A DNA stretch of 55,872 nucleotides, taken from NCBI GenBank assembly GCA_910586105.1, contig CAJUGU010000007.1, positions 1-55,872 of the forward strand, given 5' to 3'. The notes beneath the pieces were generated by a model. It was not told the DNA's origin, did not search any database, and saw only the letters and a program-made list of their open reading frames with translations. Shown here in pieces: positions 15,648 through 24,144 of this stretch. The translations under genes were made by a program, and so were the position numbers. Source of the stretch: an uncultured Eubacteriales bacterium. GTDB taxonomy: Bacteria > Bacillota > Clostridia > Oscillospirales > Butyricicoccaceae. Position 1 is the stretch's first letter. The number at the start of each line of letters is the position of its first letter.

Positions 15648-17069
15648 TTACGCCGCGAGTGCAGACTGCGCATAGTTGGTATCGTATTCCAACGTAAAGT
15701 CGCATTCCTGCATAGGGCTGGGCGGCGTGATGTAAATGTGGATATGCAAAATGCCTGCCATCAGATCGACCAGGCTATTCTCTTCGGGCAAATACTCCGC
15801 GCGTGCGCCCAGAAGGTACTCCTGCGCAACCAGGCCGTTGAGCCAAATATTGCAGGTGTCCAAAATCGTGTTGATAAGACGTCGATTCATCGGCTTGTCC
15901 AGCTTTGACCAGAACGTCCGGATGATGGTGTTTCCCACGAAATCGAACATCCGGGAAACCGGAATGAACTGGTCTTTGACATCCGTGTTGGCCGGGTAGC
16001 AGGCCGTATAGTTGTTTCGGGCGGTCCAGCCCATCGACATGAAATTAAGCGCGGTCACAATACCATAGCCCGCAATAATATTGGTTTGCGCGAAAGTCAG
16101 ATTGACCTCTGTGCCATCTTCCAGGCAGCAGCAATCCATCTTAAAATTTTTATTGGATGGGGATTCATACGGGATTCCAGCGTTCAGAGCATCGACCTTT
16201 GCCATAAGTCCCGCAAGCTGCGTGCTCATATGGAATTGGTAATCCCCGATCTTTACCATGGGCCAGCAAAGGATCTGGTTTTCGTCGACCATATTATTTT
16301 TGTTTTTCCATGGCACGAGAGCGGAATATTCGGTCACGCCGTCCGCGCTGCTGTCGACGTCGATAATTGCCTTGCCGCGAAACAGCCCGGTGATCGCTGC
16401 CGCTTTGGTTGCCATGATCGCCGCGACCGTGGAAATGTGAGAATAGCCGGGTGCGCAGATCAAATCCGGGATAACGCCGACCATGCTCATACAGTCGTCG
16501 ACAACGCCCAATCCGGAAACGATATCCGCCACGGTCACTTCATCCGGTTTGACGGCGCGCCCTTCGATCGTGAGCTTTGTCAGGCTGTAGGCGTTGCCGG
16601 AGGATAGCAGCTCTACGACGCAGGCGTTTTTGTCCTCGTCAAAAAGGATGGTATAGTCCACGTCCTCTGCCAGCACGGCGTCCCCATTGGAGATTTTCAG
16701 CGTTGCGCCGATCATAGCGAACGGGAGCAGGACCTTGCGATCCACCACATCGTATTCTGCCGATGCAGCATCTTCGCTCATTTCATCCGGGTCAAAGACG
16801 TTGCAGAAGATGACCGGCTGGCAAGCATACAATTGGAAGTGGGAATAGATGAATTCGCAGATCGTGTAGGATTTCCAGTCGTAGGAGAATCCGAGCTTTT
16901 CCACGGCCTCGTCCCAGCTTGTACAGAGCACGGGGACGTTTGATTTGGCGGGGTTGGCTGCGGCGTGTACCGGAGCCGTGCCGACCACAAAAGGAATGCC
17001 TACGTCGGCCACAACGGGAATCGCAACCGCTGTGGCTTTCTCGTAGACATGGATACCAAGGTTAGGCAT
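15648..17069 (-). CDS. Contractile tail sheath protein (FI family)
   Basis: A 473-residue sheath protein. It begins PNLGIHVYEKATAVAIPVVA and IPFVVGTAPVHAAANP, the conserved N-terminus of P2-like sheaths, and ends with PMQECDFTLEYDTNYAQSA. Central LICAPGYSHISTVAAIMATK and QTNIIAGYGIVTALNFM also match. It proves a contractile (myovirus) tail. AAGGAGG lies before the ATG at 17069. Confidence 0.96.
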   Translation of the reverse strand: MPNLGIHVYEKATAVAIPVVADVGIPFVVGTAPVHAAANPAKSNVPVLCTSWDEAVEKLGFSYDWKSYTICEFIYSHFQLYACQPVIFCNVFDPDEMSEDAASAEYDVVDRKVLLPFAMIGATLKISNGDAVLAEDVDYTILFDEDKNACVVELLSSGNAYSLTKLTIEGRAVKPDEVTVADIVSGLGVVDDCMSMVGVIPDLICAPGYSHISTVAAIMATKAAAITGLFRGKAIIDVDSSADGVTEYSALVPWKNKNNMVDENQILCWPMVKIGDYQFHMSTQLAGLMAKVDALNAGIPYESPSNKNFKMDCCCLEDGTEVNLTFAQTNIIAGYGIVTALNFMSMGWTARNNYTACYPANTDVKDQFIPVSRMFDFVGNTIIRTFWSKLDKPMNRRLINTILDTCNIWLNGLVAQEYLLGARAEYLPEENSLVDLMAGILHIHIYITPPSPMQECDFTLEYDTNYAQSALAA

Positions 17070-17080
17070 ACGTTACCTCC

Positions 17081-17434
17081 TTACTGCCGCTTGCCTGCGG
17101 CGACTTTCATATAGTTCTTGTGCAGGGCGGTACCGGTTTTCTTTACGTCCAAACGGGCCTGTGGCAGATGCTCCCCGGAGACGATCAGCGTCTTTACCAG
17201 CGGGAACTTTTCGACAGCATCCTTCGCGGCTTCCAACGCGTCTTCGCGCGTACCGCGAAAGATGGTACCGGTCTGGAGCAGCTCGGTCAGATTCGGGCCG
17301 AGATAGCACCAGAATTCCTCGGAACGTCTGCCAGACCTTCCGGTCTTTGAAGCGGCCGCGACCGTTGCGGTCGCGGCCGTCGTTTCAGTGGTCGTGCTGG
17401 CGGATACCTCCGCCTGTCCAGTTGTTTTCTTCAT
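17081..17434 (-). CDS. Tail-region protein, unknown
   Basis: A 117-residue protein with a low-complexity Thr/Ala N-terminus (STTTETTAATATVAAASKT), a basic hinge, and a compact C-terminal domain of about 80 residues (FWCYLGPNLTELLQTGTIFR..LIVSGEHLPQARLDV). It lies just upstream of the sheath gene in transcription order. The family is not recognised. It overlaps the preceding gene by 50 bases; AAAGGA before the ATG at 17434 supports the start. Confidence 0.7.
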   Translation of the reverse strand: MKKTTGQAEVSASTTTETTAATATVAAASKTGRSGRRSEEFWCYLGPNLTELLQTGTIFRGTREDALEAAKDAVEKFPLVKTLIVSGEHLPQARLDVKKTGTALHKNYMKVAAGKRQ

Positions 17435-17918
17435 TTGGGATGATCCTTTCTAATGGGGGAAGTTTCCAGACGGAACCCATTTCCCCGGCGTAATATGGTG
17501 CGGTATTATCCGGATAGACAAGGCTCTCAAGCCCAGCCTCGCGGTCGAGGATGAACTGCTTGCCGATAACCCCATTCTCCCAGAGCGCAATGCGCAGCCG
17601 TTCCATAAGATTCAGCAATGCGAGGCCGCCTTCCTGTTCGTCTTGATGGTACACACAGAAAATCGTGCGGACAGTCGCGATTGCGATCGGCAGTTTTCCG
17701 GCAGGCTGTACATCTTTGCGGGTCAGGAATTGGTGGAGCACATAAGGGGCTTTCTTATCCGCGGCCCGGCCATCCGGGAGCCGCATACGATAAACCCCGG
17801 GGGCGCGCGGGTCGGGCGGCGCCGGATCGCCCCTCTGCTGCGCCACTGGCAGCAAAAGGTTTTTGGTTTTTTCTTCGGTGAAATCCTTCAGTCGGTCCAA
17901 CAAAATTACTCCGGTCAT
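17385..17918 (-). CDS. Probable tail completion/terminator protein
   Basis: A 177-residue protein. It begins ILLDRLKDFTEEKTKNLLLP, and GKLPIAIATVRTIFCVYHQ and GGLALLNLMERLRIALWENG resemble tail-completion proteins found before sheath genes in P2/Mu-like clusters. Gene order (after the gpZ-like protein, before sheath) supports a role at the head-proximal tail end. The exact family is uncertain. Confidence 0.65.
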   Translation of the reverse strand: MTGVILLDRLKDFTEEKTKNLLLPVAQQRGDPAPPDPRAPGVYRMRLPDGRAADKKAPYVLHQFLTRKDVQPAGKLPIAIATVRTIFCVYHQDEQEGGLALLNLMERLRIALWENGVIGKQFILDREAGLESLVYPDNTAPYYAGEMGSVWKLPPLERIIPNEENNWTGGGIRQHDH

Positions 17919-17926
17919 ATCGCCTG

Positions 17927-18571
17927 CTACCCCCAGCCATTGAGGATACGCAAAACCTCATGGTCAAGCCGTTCCTCGAATTTTTCCATTGCCTGATGGG
18001 TCAGCTTTTCCAAAACCTCTTTGCTGCCCAGCATCTGCGGGACAGACAGCCCCATGATTTCGCGAATTTCGGAGCTGCCGCTTTTTGCCATTCCGCCAGT
18101 GCGCTCAAAGATTCCGGTATGGCCTGATCGCATTTGCGCAACAAATGCGTTATCAAAACGCACTGGGGAAGTGCCTTTCAGCTGATGCCCGGATGCTGCA
18201 ATGCCGGGATGCACACGCCGCTCCTCTCCGCCGATCATGACCGAAACCCATTTGCTGGTGTTGTATGCAGGCTGCGCTGGGGAAGCCCCGTCATAGCGGT
18301 AAAGCGGGATTTTATGCCCGGCAAATGTGATAAACGCCTGAACGCCATCCCGGTAGCTGTATCGGATGGTCACATTTTCCTCGGCGCGGATGTTGGCGGC
18401 TGAAATGGCATACCGTTCCCGGATCGCCTTTGCGCTGTTCGTCCGCAAAAAGCCGGCCGTCCTTTGCATTGCGCCGCGAAGCGCTCTGTTGAAACCGCCG
18501 TCAATGCCTGCCAGCATCTTCTGCGCCCTGTCAATGGCTTCCCGGTCGATATCTTCGATCATGACGCTCAT
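17927..18571 (-). CDS. Minor tail protein Z-like
   Basis: A 214-residue protein similar to the prophage minor tail protein Z family: AQKMLAGIDGGFNRALRGAM, FLRTNSAKAIRERYAISAAN and IFERTGGMAKSGSSEIREIM (family motif of the type FERxGk), then LEKLTHQAMEKFEERLDHEV near the end. It is presumed to act at tail completion or head-tail joining. The start overlaps the upstream gene by four bases. Confidence 0.8.
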   Translation of the reverse strand: MSVMIEDIDREAIDRAQKMLAGIDGGFNRALRGAMQRTAGFLRTNSAKAIRERYAISAANIRAEENVTIRYSYRDGVQAFITFAGHKIPLYRYDGASPAQPAYNTSKWVSVMIGGEERRVHPGIAASGHQLKGTSPVRFDNAFVAQMRSGHTGIFERTGGMAKSGSSEIREIMGLSVPQMLGSKEVLEKLTHQAMEKFEERLDHEVLRILNGWG

Positions 18572-18933
18572 TCGTCAATCGCCTCCAATCCAACGCGCAG
18601 CATTCCCATGCGGCAGACGGACGAAACAACGTAGTATTCCCGGAAGAACCCGCCGCCGCCCGCTTCGTCGTTGATACGGATACGCTGTCCCTTTTCGGGC
18701 TGATTGCCGCACAGATCGGAGACGGCGCAGTGCAGGACGGCCGATGCCAGATGAAGCCCTTCGGTACGGTCATTTACGTGTTGCTGTCGGTCGGACTCCT
18801 TCGGCCCCGAGAGTGTGATCGGGATATCCTCATAGCGTTCGCCGTCATATTCGACTGTTCGGATTTCTGCAAACTCACCAGGGTTCAGGAACACGTTGCG
18901 GATATCGGCCGCAACCATTTCTTTGAAGCTCAT
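18568..18933 (-). CDS. Head-tail joining protein (lambda FII-like position)
   Basis: A 121-residue beta-rich protein. It opens with a helix (FKEMVAADIRNVFLNPGEFA) followed by TVEYDGERYEDIPITLSG, a layout seen in Gifsy-2-like and lambda gpFII-like joining proteins with N-terminal DxxxVFLNxxEFA. Its position between capsid genes and tail completion genes fits. It overlaps both neighbours by four bases. GGAG lies before the ATG. Confidence 0.75.
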   Translation of the reverse strand: MSFKEMVAADIRNVFLNPGEFAEIRTVEYDGERYEDIPITLSGPKESDRQQHVNDRTEGLHLASAVLHCAVSDLCGNQPEKGQRIRINDEAGGGGFFREYYVVSSVCRMGMLRVGLEAIDE

Positions 18934-19391
18934 ACGACCGGCTCCTCCGCGCCCAGTTCCGGCGGGGCTTCTCCGCCGTCTAGATCTTCCCCGGCGGGCT
19001 GTTCCGGCTTGAAAACCGCGTCCAGTGCGGCGACCATTTCCTGTTTGGACATTCCGGCACGGAGCGGGATTTCAAACTGTTTCAGCAGGGAACGCAGATG
19101 ATCCGCCTTCATGTCAATGTCGTATGCGGGAATATTCGCGCTGCCGTCCGCTGTCGCGCCCTCTGCGGCGATCCCGTTGTCCGGCATGGTTGCACCCGGT
19201 CCGCTTTCCGCCGCCGCCCCTGCGGGCGCTCCGACGTCGGACGCAGCATTGAGGATGGGCCTGGTCACATAATCCGCGACGCCGCGCGCGACAAGGCGCG
19301 CTTCCTCCTCACGCGGGAGCGTCAGCTTGCCGTCAGCCGCTGTCTTGTAGCCCTGCGACGTGCCGCAGGTACCGCATTTGATCCGAATCAT
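18930..19391 (-). CDS. Head-completion region protein with HeH/LEM-like C-terminus
   Basis: A 153-residue protein. The N-terminus carries IKCGTCGTSQGYKT and REEEARLVARGVADYV, a small phage domain usually found right after the capsid gene. A flexible Ala/Gly/Pro linker follows, and residues about 105-140 (MKADHLRSLLKQFEIPLRAG) resemble a HeH/LEM helix-extension-helix. The start at 19391 has AAAGGAG ahead; a longer in-frame start at 19451 would overlap the capsid gene. The role is probably head-tail connection; not proven. Confidence 0.72.
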   Translation of the reverse strand: MIRIKCGTCGTSQGYKTAADGKLTLPREEEARLVARGVADYVTRPILNAASDVGAPAGAAAESGPGATMPDNGIAAEGATADGSANIPAYDIDMKADHLRSLLKQFEIPLRAGMSKQEMVAALDAVFKPEQPAGEDLDGGEAPPELGAEEPVV

Positions 19392-19414
19392 GATGTTCTC
19401 CTTTCCCGCCGCGA

Positions 19415-20497
19415 TCAGGCGGCGTCGAATACTTGCTTTGCAGCCGTCCACGGGCTGACCGTTTTCGGCACGAACAGCGGGCGGCTGGAAACGATGGTTT
19501 CATCGGCGGGCGGAAGGATGGTGGACACATAATTGGGAACGCGGGTTCCGGCATGGGTGTGCCATTTGTTGTCCATTTCCTTCTGCGTGACCGCCCCATA
19601 CAGGCCCTTGCCGCAGTTGGGCGCGGTCACAATGGCGCTTCCGTTCTCCAGGAACGGAACGTCCTTCCCGGTTTCGTCTTCAAAGGTACCGTCATTGACG
19701 AAGATTTCCAGCGCGCGGCCTCCGAAATGGAAGCGCCCCAGCGAAATGACGTATTCTGTCAGCGCAGACGGGTTCATTGCGCCGTAATCTGCCCTGCGGT
19801 TGTCCATCATGGACTGTACCCACGGGTCTTCCATCAGGAAGTTGCCGACGTCATTGGAGACCACCAGATCTGTGGCGGGCTTTCCGCGCCGGGTCATCAT
19901 TTTGATCATCTGCACGATGTCAAAATACCAGTTGCCGGGGGTATGTTCGTCTTTGCCGTGTTCCCATTTTGCGGCAGGGGTAAACAACGCGGGGTTGTTT
20001 TCGCCGTCGTAGAACCGCACGGGGACATCCTCGTAAACCTCGGGGTTTTCGGTCTGGTGCCGCATGACGCAGCCGTTGTTCAGCAGGGTTTCGCACGCCA
20101 GCCATTCCTCCCGGCGGGTAACGCGTGCGGACAGGTCGCTGAGGTCGCCCACCAGCAGCACGCGGGCGCGCATTTCGGGGGTGGCGGCGCTCATGATGCT
20201 TTCGCCGAAGCCGCGCTTGTTTAGCTGGTCAATGGTCAGCATCTTGGAAATGGAAATGTTGCCGGGTTCCAGCTCGTAGGTGCTGAAACCGCTGCGCCCG
20301 ACCGGCAGGGGGCCAATGCGCGGAAGCACAAACGGGGCGGCTTTACGGCTGCTTTCTTTGTAATCCGCAAGCACCTTGGACGTGCCAAACACATCCATCG
20401 CCAAATCCGTGGGGAAGTAGCGGCGCTTGAAGAAAGTCGGCTCAGGCGTCAGCTCTTCAATGGCTGCCAGCATATAAAGGGTGTCGTAAATGGTCAT
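19415..20497 (-). CDS. Major capsid protein (lambda gpE family)
   Basis: A 360-residue capsid protein of the lambda gpE type: it begins with YDTLYMLAAIEEL and PTFFKRRYFPT, has the E-loop-like GRSGFSTYELEPGNISISK, then DLVVSNDVGNFLMEDPWVQ and ends VPNYVSTILPPADETIVSSR. It has an HK97 fold by family. AAGGAGG precedes the ATG. It follows the decoration gene, the normal lambda order. Confidence 0.94.
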   Translation of the reverse strand: MTIYDTLYMLAAIEELTPEPTFFKRRYFPTDLAMDVFGTSKVLADYKESSRKAAPFVLPRIGPLPVGRSGFSTYELEPGNISISKMLTIDQLNKRGFGESIMSAATPEMRARVLLVGDLSDLSARVTRREEWLACETLLNNGCVMRHQTENPEVYEDVPVRFYDGENNPALFTPAAKWEHGKDEHTPGNWYFDIVQMIKMMTRRGKPATDLVVSNDVGNFLMEDPWVQSMMDNRRADYGAMNPSALTEYVISLGRFHFGGRALEIFVNDGTFEDETGKDVPFLENGSAIVTAPNCGKGLYGAVTQKEMDNKWHTHAGTRVPNYVSTILPPADETIVSSRPLFVPKTVSPWTAAKQVFDAA

Positions 20498-20512
20498 TTT
20501 CCGCGTTCCTCC

Positions 20513-20878
20513 TTAGTCTTCCAACATATGCGTGAACACGATGTCGTACTTGCGCAGCGTGTCTTTGTCGGCGGCGGTCAAGGCGTAGCCCTCGCCGACG
20601 ATAACTGCATCCGGGTTAAAATTCCCGCTGCGGTAGGCGGCGGCAACCGCTTCCTCGCCGGAAGCGTCCACAGCATCCGCCAGAATGTAGGCCGGGGCGC
20701 CGCCCGCCGCCATCGGTTCGCAGGTACCGTCTTCCTTGCAGGACAGGACCGTGCCGCGCGCCAGCTCGCCAGCCCCGGCGGCGATCTTGACCGCGACCGT
20801 CAGCGCGCGGGGATAAAGCCGCGCGATCAGGTTGTCCTGCCCGCGTTCGTCAACCTTGTTTACCAGATTTTTATGCAT
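20513..20878 (-). CDS. Head decoration protein (lambda gpD-like)
   Basis: A 121-residue protein. NLVNKVDERGQDNLIARLYP then AGELARGTVLSCKEDGTC, PAYILADAVDASGEEAVAAA and SGNFNPDAVIVGEGY match the head decoration family that trimerises on the capsid. The ATG at 20878 is favoured: GGAGG lies ten bases ahead, whereas the in-frame GTG at 20884 is too close to it. Confidence 0.88.
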   Translation of the reverse strand: MHKNLVNKVDERGQDNLIARLYPRALTVAVKIAAGAGELARGTVLSCKEDGTCEPMAAGGAPAYILADAVDASGEEAVAAAYRSGNFNPDAVIVGEGYALTAADKDTLRKYDIVFTHMLED

Positions 20879-20880
20879 GA

Positions 20881-21396
20881 TCACCTGACCTCCTTTTTAC
20901 GTTCATTGAACGCTTTCGCGTCGGCCCTGGCCTGCGCCAGCATGGCCTGAGCGGAATCCTTCTCGTGGACGCCGTCGCCGGCGGAGCCGTTGGCTGCGCC
21001 TACGTCCTGCGCTCCGGATGCAGCGGTGTCTGCTTCCAGAGCGGCAAGGAAATCCCTGCCCTGCTGGGCGGCTTTCTGAGCGGCCTGATAAACCATTTCC
21101 TGTGCCGTGCAGGGATGCTCCCCGTACTTTGCCGCGTAGATGGTTTCGGAATCGAAGATCCCGGCCAGCTTGTCGATCTCCTGAATACGCTGGCGTTCCT
21201 CCTGCGCCGCATTGGGAGCAGCGGAAGCCTGCGGCGCGGGAGCGGCAGGGGCTGCGGATGCAGCAGGAGCCGAAGGCGCTGCGCCAGCAGGCGTCCCGGC
21301 TGTCATTGCCGCAAAAAACGCGGCCTGCGCCTCATTCATCAGCTGTTCCGCGAGAGCCGGATTCTCCTGCCGCAGTTCTGCAAGGTTGTTTGCCAT
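20881..21396 (-). CDS. Nested scaffold protein (internal start in protease gene)
   Basis: An in-frame ATG at codon 294 of the protease gene (21396) is preceded by GGAGGAAACATC, an optimal ribosome site inside the coding sequence. Translation from here gives 171 residues rich in Ala/Gln/Glu, coiled and disordered, with no protease domain. This is the arrangement of lambda C/Nu3, where the scaffold is made from an internal start in the protease gene. Confidence 0.78.
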   Translation of the reverse strand: MANNLAELRQENPALAEQLMNEAQAAFFAAMTAGTPAGAAPSAPAASAAPAAPAPQASAAPNAAQEERQRIQEIDKLAGIFDSETIYAAKYGEHPCTAQEMVYQAAQKAAQQGRDFLAALEADTAASGAQDVGAANGSAGDGVHEKDSAQAMLAQARADAKAFNERKKEVR

Positions 21397-22275
21397 GATG
21401 TTTCCTCCATTCTGTCCGCCGGACGGTACCGGCTGTTTTGTATTTGTCGTGACCGGGGCGTCTGCCTCGGATTTGACCGTAGGGATTCCGCCCGAGGCGA
21501 ACATCCCCGGGGCGATGGGAAGTCTCCGCCCGCCAGCCAGCAGGAAACGTCCGTCCGCGCTGGCGGCGATCTCGAGCGGTTCCGCGTCTTCGATCAGCTC
21601 GTCGGCAAAGCCCTTTTCGACGGCCTCCGCGCCGGTCAGGTACGTGGTTTCGCTCATCATGCGCAGCAGTTCTTCCTCGGGCAGCTTCGTCCGGCGCTGG
21701 TAAGCAGCCACCGCCGCCCGGTCGTAGGCGTCATGCTTTGCGGCAATTTCCCGCAGGTCGTCCGCGTTGTAACCGCCCCAAAGGAGACTCCAGCAGCGGT
21801 GTACCATCACAAGGCTGGACGGGTTGATCTTCACCGTATCGCAAGCGCACATAATGATTGAAGCGGCAGACATGGCCGCGCCGTCCACGATGCACGTCAG
21901 CCGGACGCCCTTTCGGGACAGCTCCCGCAGCCGGTTATGGATCACCATGCCGACCAGCGCGTCGCCGCCGACGCTGTTCATCCGGATCGTGATGGACCTT
22001 GCGCCGGACAGACCGTCCAGATCGCGCAGGAAATCGTCCTGCGCAATGTAATCCCCTTCCAGCGGCTTTCCCGTCCACCAGTGCGTTGGATGGCTTTCGA
22101 CGACCTCCCCGTACATCGTGATTTCCGCGCTGCCGTCGCCCTGCAGGGACATTGCATAGCACTTGCCCGGCGGTACGGGCTGCGAGCCCGGAGATGCGGG
22201 CGGCAGCTTTGTCCGCTGCACCGCACCCATGCCATTTAAGGGCGATCCGCCCCTAAGCCAGTCCCAAAAACTCAC
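20881..22275 (-). CDS. Prohead protease (ClpP/S49 fold) fused to scaffold
   Basis: A 464-residue protein. Residues about 50-245 form a ClpP-like serine protease: SITIRMNSVGGDALVG, catalytic S136 in DGAAMSAASI and H159 in VMVHRCWSLLWGG. A linker and the scaffold segment (from 294) follow, ending in a basic tail. It matures the prohead by cutting scaffold and itself. GTG start with GGAG ahead; it overlaps the portal stop. Confidence 0.93.
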   Translation of the reverse strand: MSFWDWLRGGSPLNGMGAVQRTKLPPASPGSQPVPPGKCYAMSLQGDGSAEITMYGEVVESHPTHWWTGKPLEGDYIAQDDFLRDLDGLSGARSITIRMNSVGGDALVGMVIHNRLRELSRKGVRLTCIVDGAAMSAASIIMCACDTVKINPSSLVMVHRCWSLLWGGYNADDLREIAAKHDAYDRAAVAAYQRRTKLPEEELLRMMSETTYLTGAEAVEKGFADELIEDAEPLEIAASADGRFLLAGGRRLPIAPGMFASGGIPTVKSEADAPVTTNTKQPVPSGGQNGGNIMANNLAELRQENPALAEQLMNEAQAAFFAAMTAGTPAGAAPSAPAASAAPAAPAPQASAAPNAAQEERQRIQEIDKLAGIFDSETIYAAKYGEHPCTAQEMVYQAAQKAAQQGRDFLAALEADTAASGAQDVGAANGSAGDGVHEKDSAQAMLAQARADAKAFNERKKEVR

Positions 22276-23870
22276 TCGTTTTCTCCTCCTTCGTCATCCG
22301 TCATAGGGCTTGCCCCGCCTCCAGCGGCGGTCAGGCGTTTGTTTTCCGCCGCCAGCTGTTCTACATTCTCGTCCCAGTCGCCGCCGCCCGTTTCGCGGGC
22401 AACCTGCTCGTGGGTTTTCAGCGCGTGCCGGATCTGCAAAACTGCCGCTCTGGCTTCCTTGAGCGGGTCAAGCGACCCCTGGACAGGCCCGATCCACCGT
22501 GCGCCGCACCATGCGGCCCGCACAAGCGGATCGCCAAAAAATCCGGGGGCTTTGACCCGTCCCCGGGCGACTGCCTCTGCCAGCCAGACCTCATAGACCG
22601 GCTGGCAGAAATCATCCACAAACCATTTCCGGCGCATACGAAAGTCCTCCCATGCATCCAGCAGCGCGGCGCGCGCGGACGAATAGGAGGAGTTGTATTC
22701 TTTGACCAGCACGTCATAGGGGATGCCCAGCCCTGCGCCGATCAGTTTGCAGAAGGTTTTTGTAAAGGTATCAAAGCCAGCGGTCGGAATGTTGGGACTG
22801 CCGAACTTGATATCCTCGCCGTCCTGGAGGTGGAAAACGTTGCCCGGGCCCATCTCGTATTCGTTCGGGTCGAATGAAACCCGATCGCTTTTCGGATTTG
22901 CACCCGGAACTCCCGCGATATCGCCTGCGCCGACTTCATCAAACGGCATTCCGCTCGGGTCGGTTTTGGTGACGATCCACGCAGTAAAGAAGCTCTGAAT
23001 CAGTGCGGCCATCAGTTCGGATTCCGTGTAGCGGCGCAGCTGCAGCAGCGGTTCAATGACCTGCGCCAGATAGGTAACGCCCCGGTATTGGTCGGGGCGT
23101 TCGCTGCTCATGATGTGCAGGATATTCGGCAGCCCCGTTTTCTGACCGTAGGCTTCCACGCGTTTCCAATCGATCGGCTCGCCGGTGACCTGCCACGGAT
23201 AATTGTTGCTGACATGATAGGCAACGACCATCCCATTTTTGTCCACCTCGACGCCGTCATAGATCGGATTGCCGGTCACGTCGTTTCTGCCGTCCGTAAT
23301 CGCTGGCCAGCCGGTAAAACCGCCCATCCCATTCGGCGTGCTTACCCGGTCCGCCTCGACCAGATGGATGCGCAGGGAATAGGGGTTGATCCGCGTGGCC
23401 GGGTACCGCTGGAATACGGCGAACACGTCCCCGGACGTCAGCCACGATACCAGCGCAAGCTGTTGGAGCGCGTCGAAATTATTCATCCCGATCGCATCGC
23501 AGCGTTCCTTGCGTTCGGCCCACAGCCGGAACTCCGCTTCGGTGCGTTTTTCCCATTGCTTGGCCGCGTCCGGCGACAGGCCGAGCACGTCCCGGTTGAC
23601 GGCGCTCTTGAGCGTCAGCCCTATGCCTACAACCTTCGTGCGGTTCGTGTTGACCGCCGAAGTTGCGAGAGGCGCGCCCATGTAGAGCATCCGCCCACGC
23701 TGGCGCAATGTGTAATTATTCCAGTTGATATCCTCGTTCGGGGAACCGCTTCGCGCTTGAAAGCCTTTCAGCGCCCGCCGGGTGATGCTTGCCCCGGCGT
23801 CGCTGTAGCCTCTTGCCTGCGGCCTTGTTCCATGCGGCAGATAAAGCCCCGTCCTTTTATCCTGATACAT
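22272..23870 (-). CDS. Portal protein (lambda gpB family)
   Basis: A 532-residue dodecameric portal. Landmarks: NEDINWNNYTLRQRGRMLYM, TNRTKVVGIGLTLKSAVN, SWLTSGDVFAVFQRYP, ISHxxSSERPDQYRGVTYL-type segment (HIMSSERPDQYRGVTYLAQV) and LGIPYDVLVKEYNSSYSSAR near residue 400. Internal protease sites are not obvious. AGGA eight bases before the ATG at 23870 decides the start over the ATG at 23876. Confidence 0.95.
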   Translation of the reverse strand: MYQDKRTGLYLPHGTRPQARGYSDAGASITRRALKGFQARSGSPNEDINWNNYTLRQRGRMLYMGAPLATSAVNTNRTKVVGIGLTLKSAVNRDVLGLSPDAAKQWEKRTEAEFRLWAERKERCDAIGMNNFDALQQLALVSWLTSGDVFAVFQRYPATRINPYSLRIHLVEADRVSTPNGMGGFTGWPAITDGRNDVTGNPIYDGVEVDKNGMVVAYHVSNNYPWQVTGEPIDWKRVEAYGQKTGLPNILHIMSSERPDQYRGVTYLAQVIEPLLQLRRYTESELMAALIQSFFTAWIVTKTDPSGMPFDEVGAGDIAGVPGANPKSDRVSFDPNEYEMGPGNVFHLQDGEDIKFGSPNIPTAGFDTFTKTFCKLIGAGLGIPYDVLVKEYNSSYSSARAALLDAWEDFRMRRKWFVDDFCQPVYEVWLAEAVARGRVKAPGFFGDPLVRAAWCGARWIGPVQGSLDPLKEARAAVLQIRHALKTHEQVARETGGGDWDENVEQLAAENKRLTAAGGGASPMTDDEGGENE

Positions 23871-23882
23871 AGGCATCTTCCT

Positions 23883-24140
23883 TTACCAATCGCGCGGCAG
23901 CACGCCGACTGCCCGGCGCGGCCGCTGCACTTCCAGCAGCGCAGTCAGTTCGTCCACTTTAGCTTCTGCTTCCTCAATGCGCTTGTTGAGCGTGCTGATG
24001 TTCAAACGCGTGATCTCCATATCGTCCAGGCGGTAGCTTTGCACGCCGCCATCCAGCAGGGCGAGGTAAGCCTTCCGCAGCTTTTGAAGTGCGTCCTGCC
24101 AGAATGCCAGCCGTGCGCGCAGTTCAACTTTGTTTGCCAT
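23883..24140 (-). CDS. gpW-like head-tail connector between terminase and portal
   Basis: An 85-residue helical protein: two helices, KVELRARLAFWQDALQKLRK and ISTLNKRIEEAEAKVDELTA, joined by a turn (GGVQSYRLDDMEI), then a basic end (RPRRAVGVLPRDW). Place and length match lambda gpW. GGTG seven bases ahead supports the ATG at 24140; an upstream start would lie inside the terminase gene. Confidence 0.75.
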   Translation of the reverse strand: MANKVELRARLAFWQDALQKLRKAYLALLDGGVQSYRLDDMEITRLNISTLNKRIEEAEAKVDELTALLEVQRPRRAVGVLPRDW

Positions 24141-24144
24141 AAAA

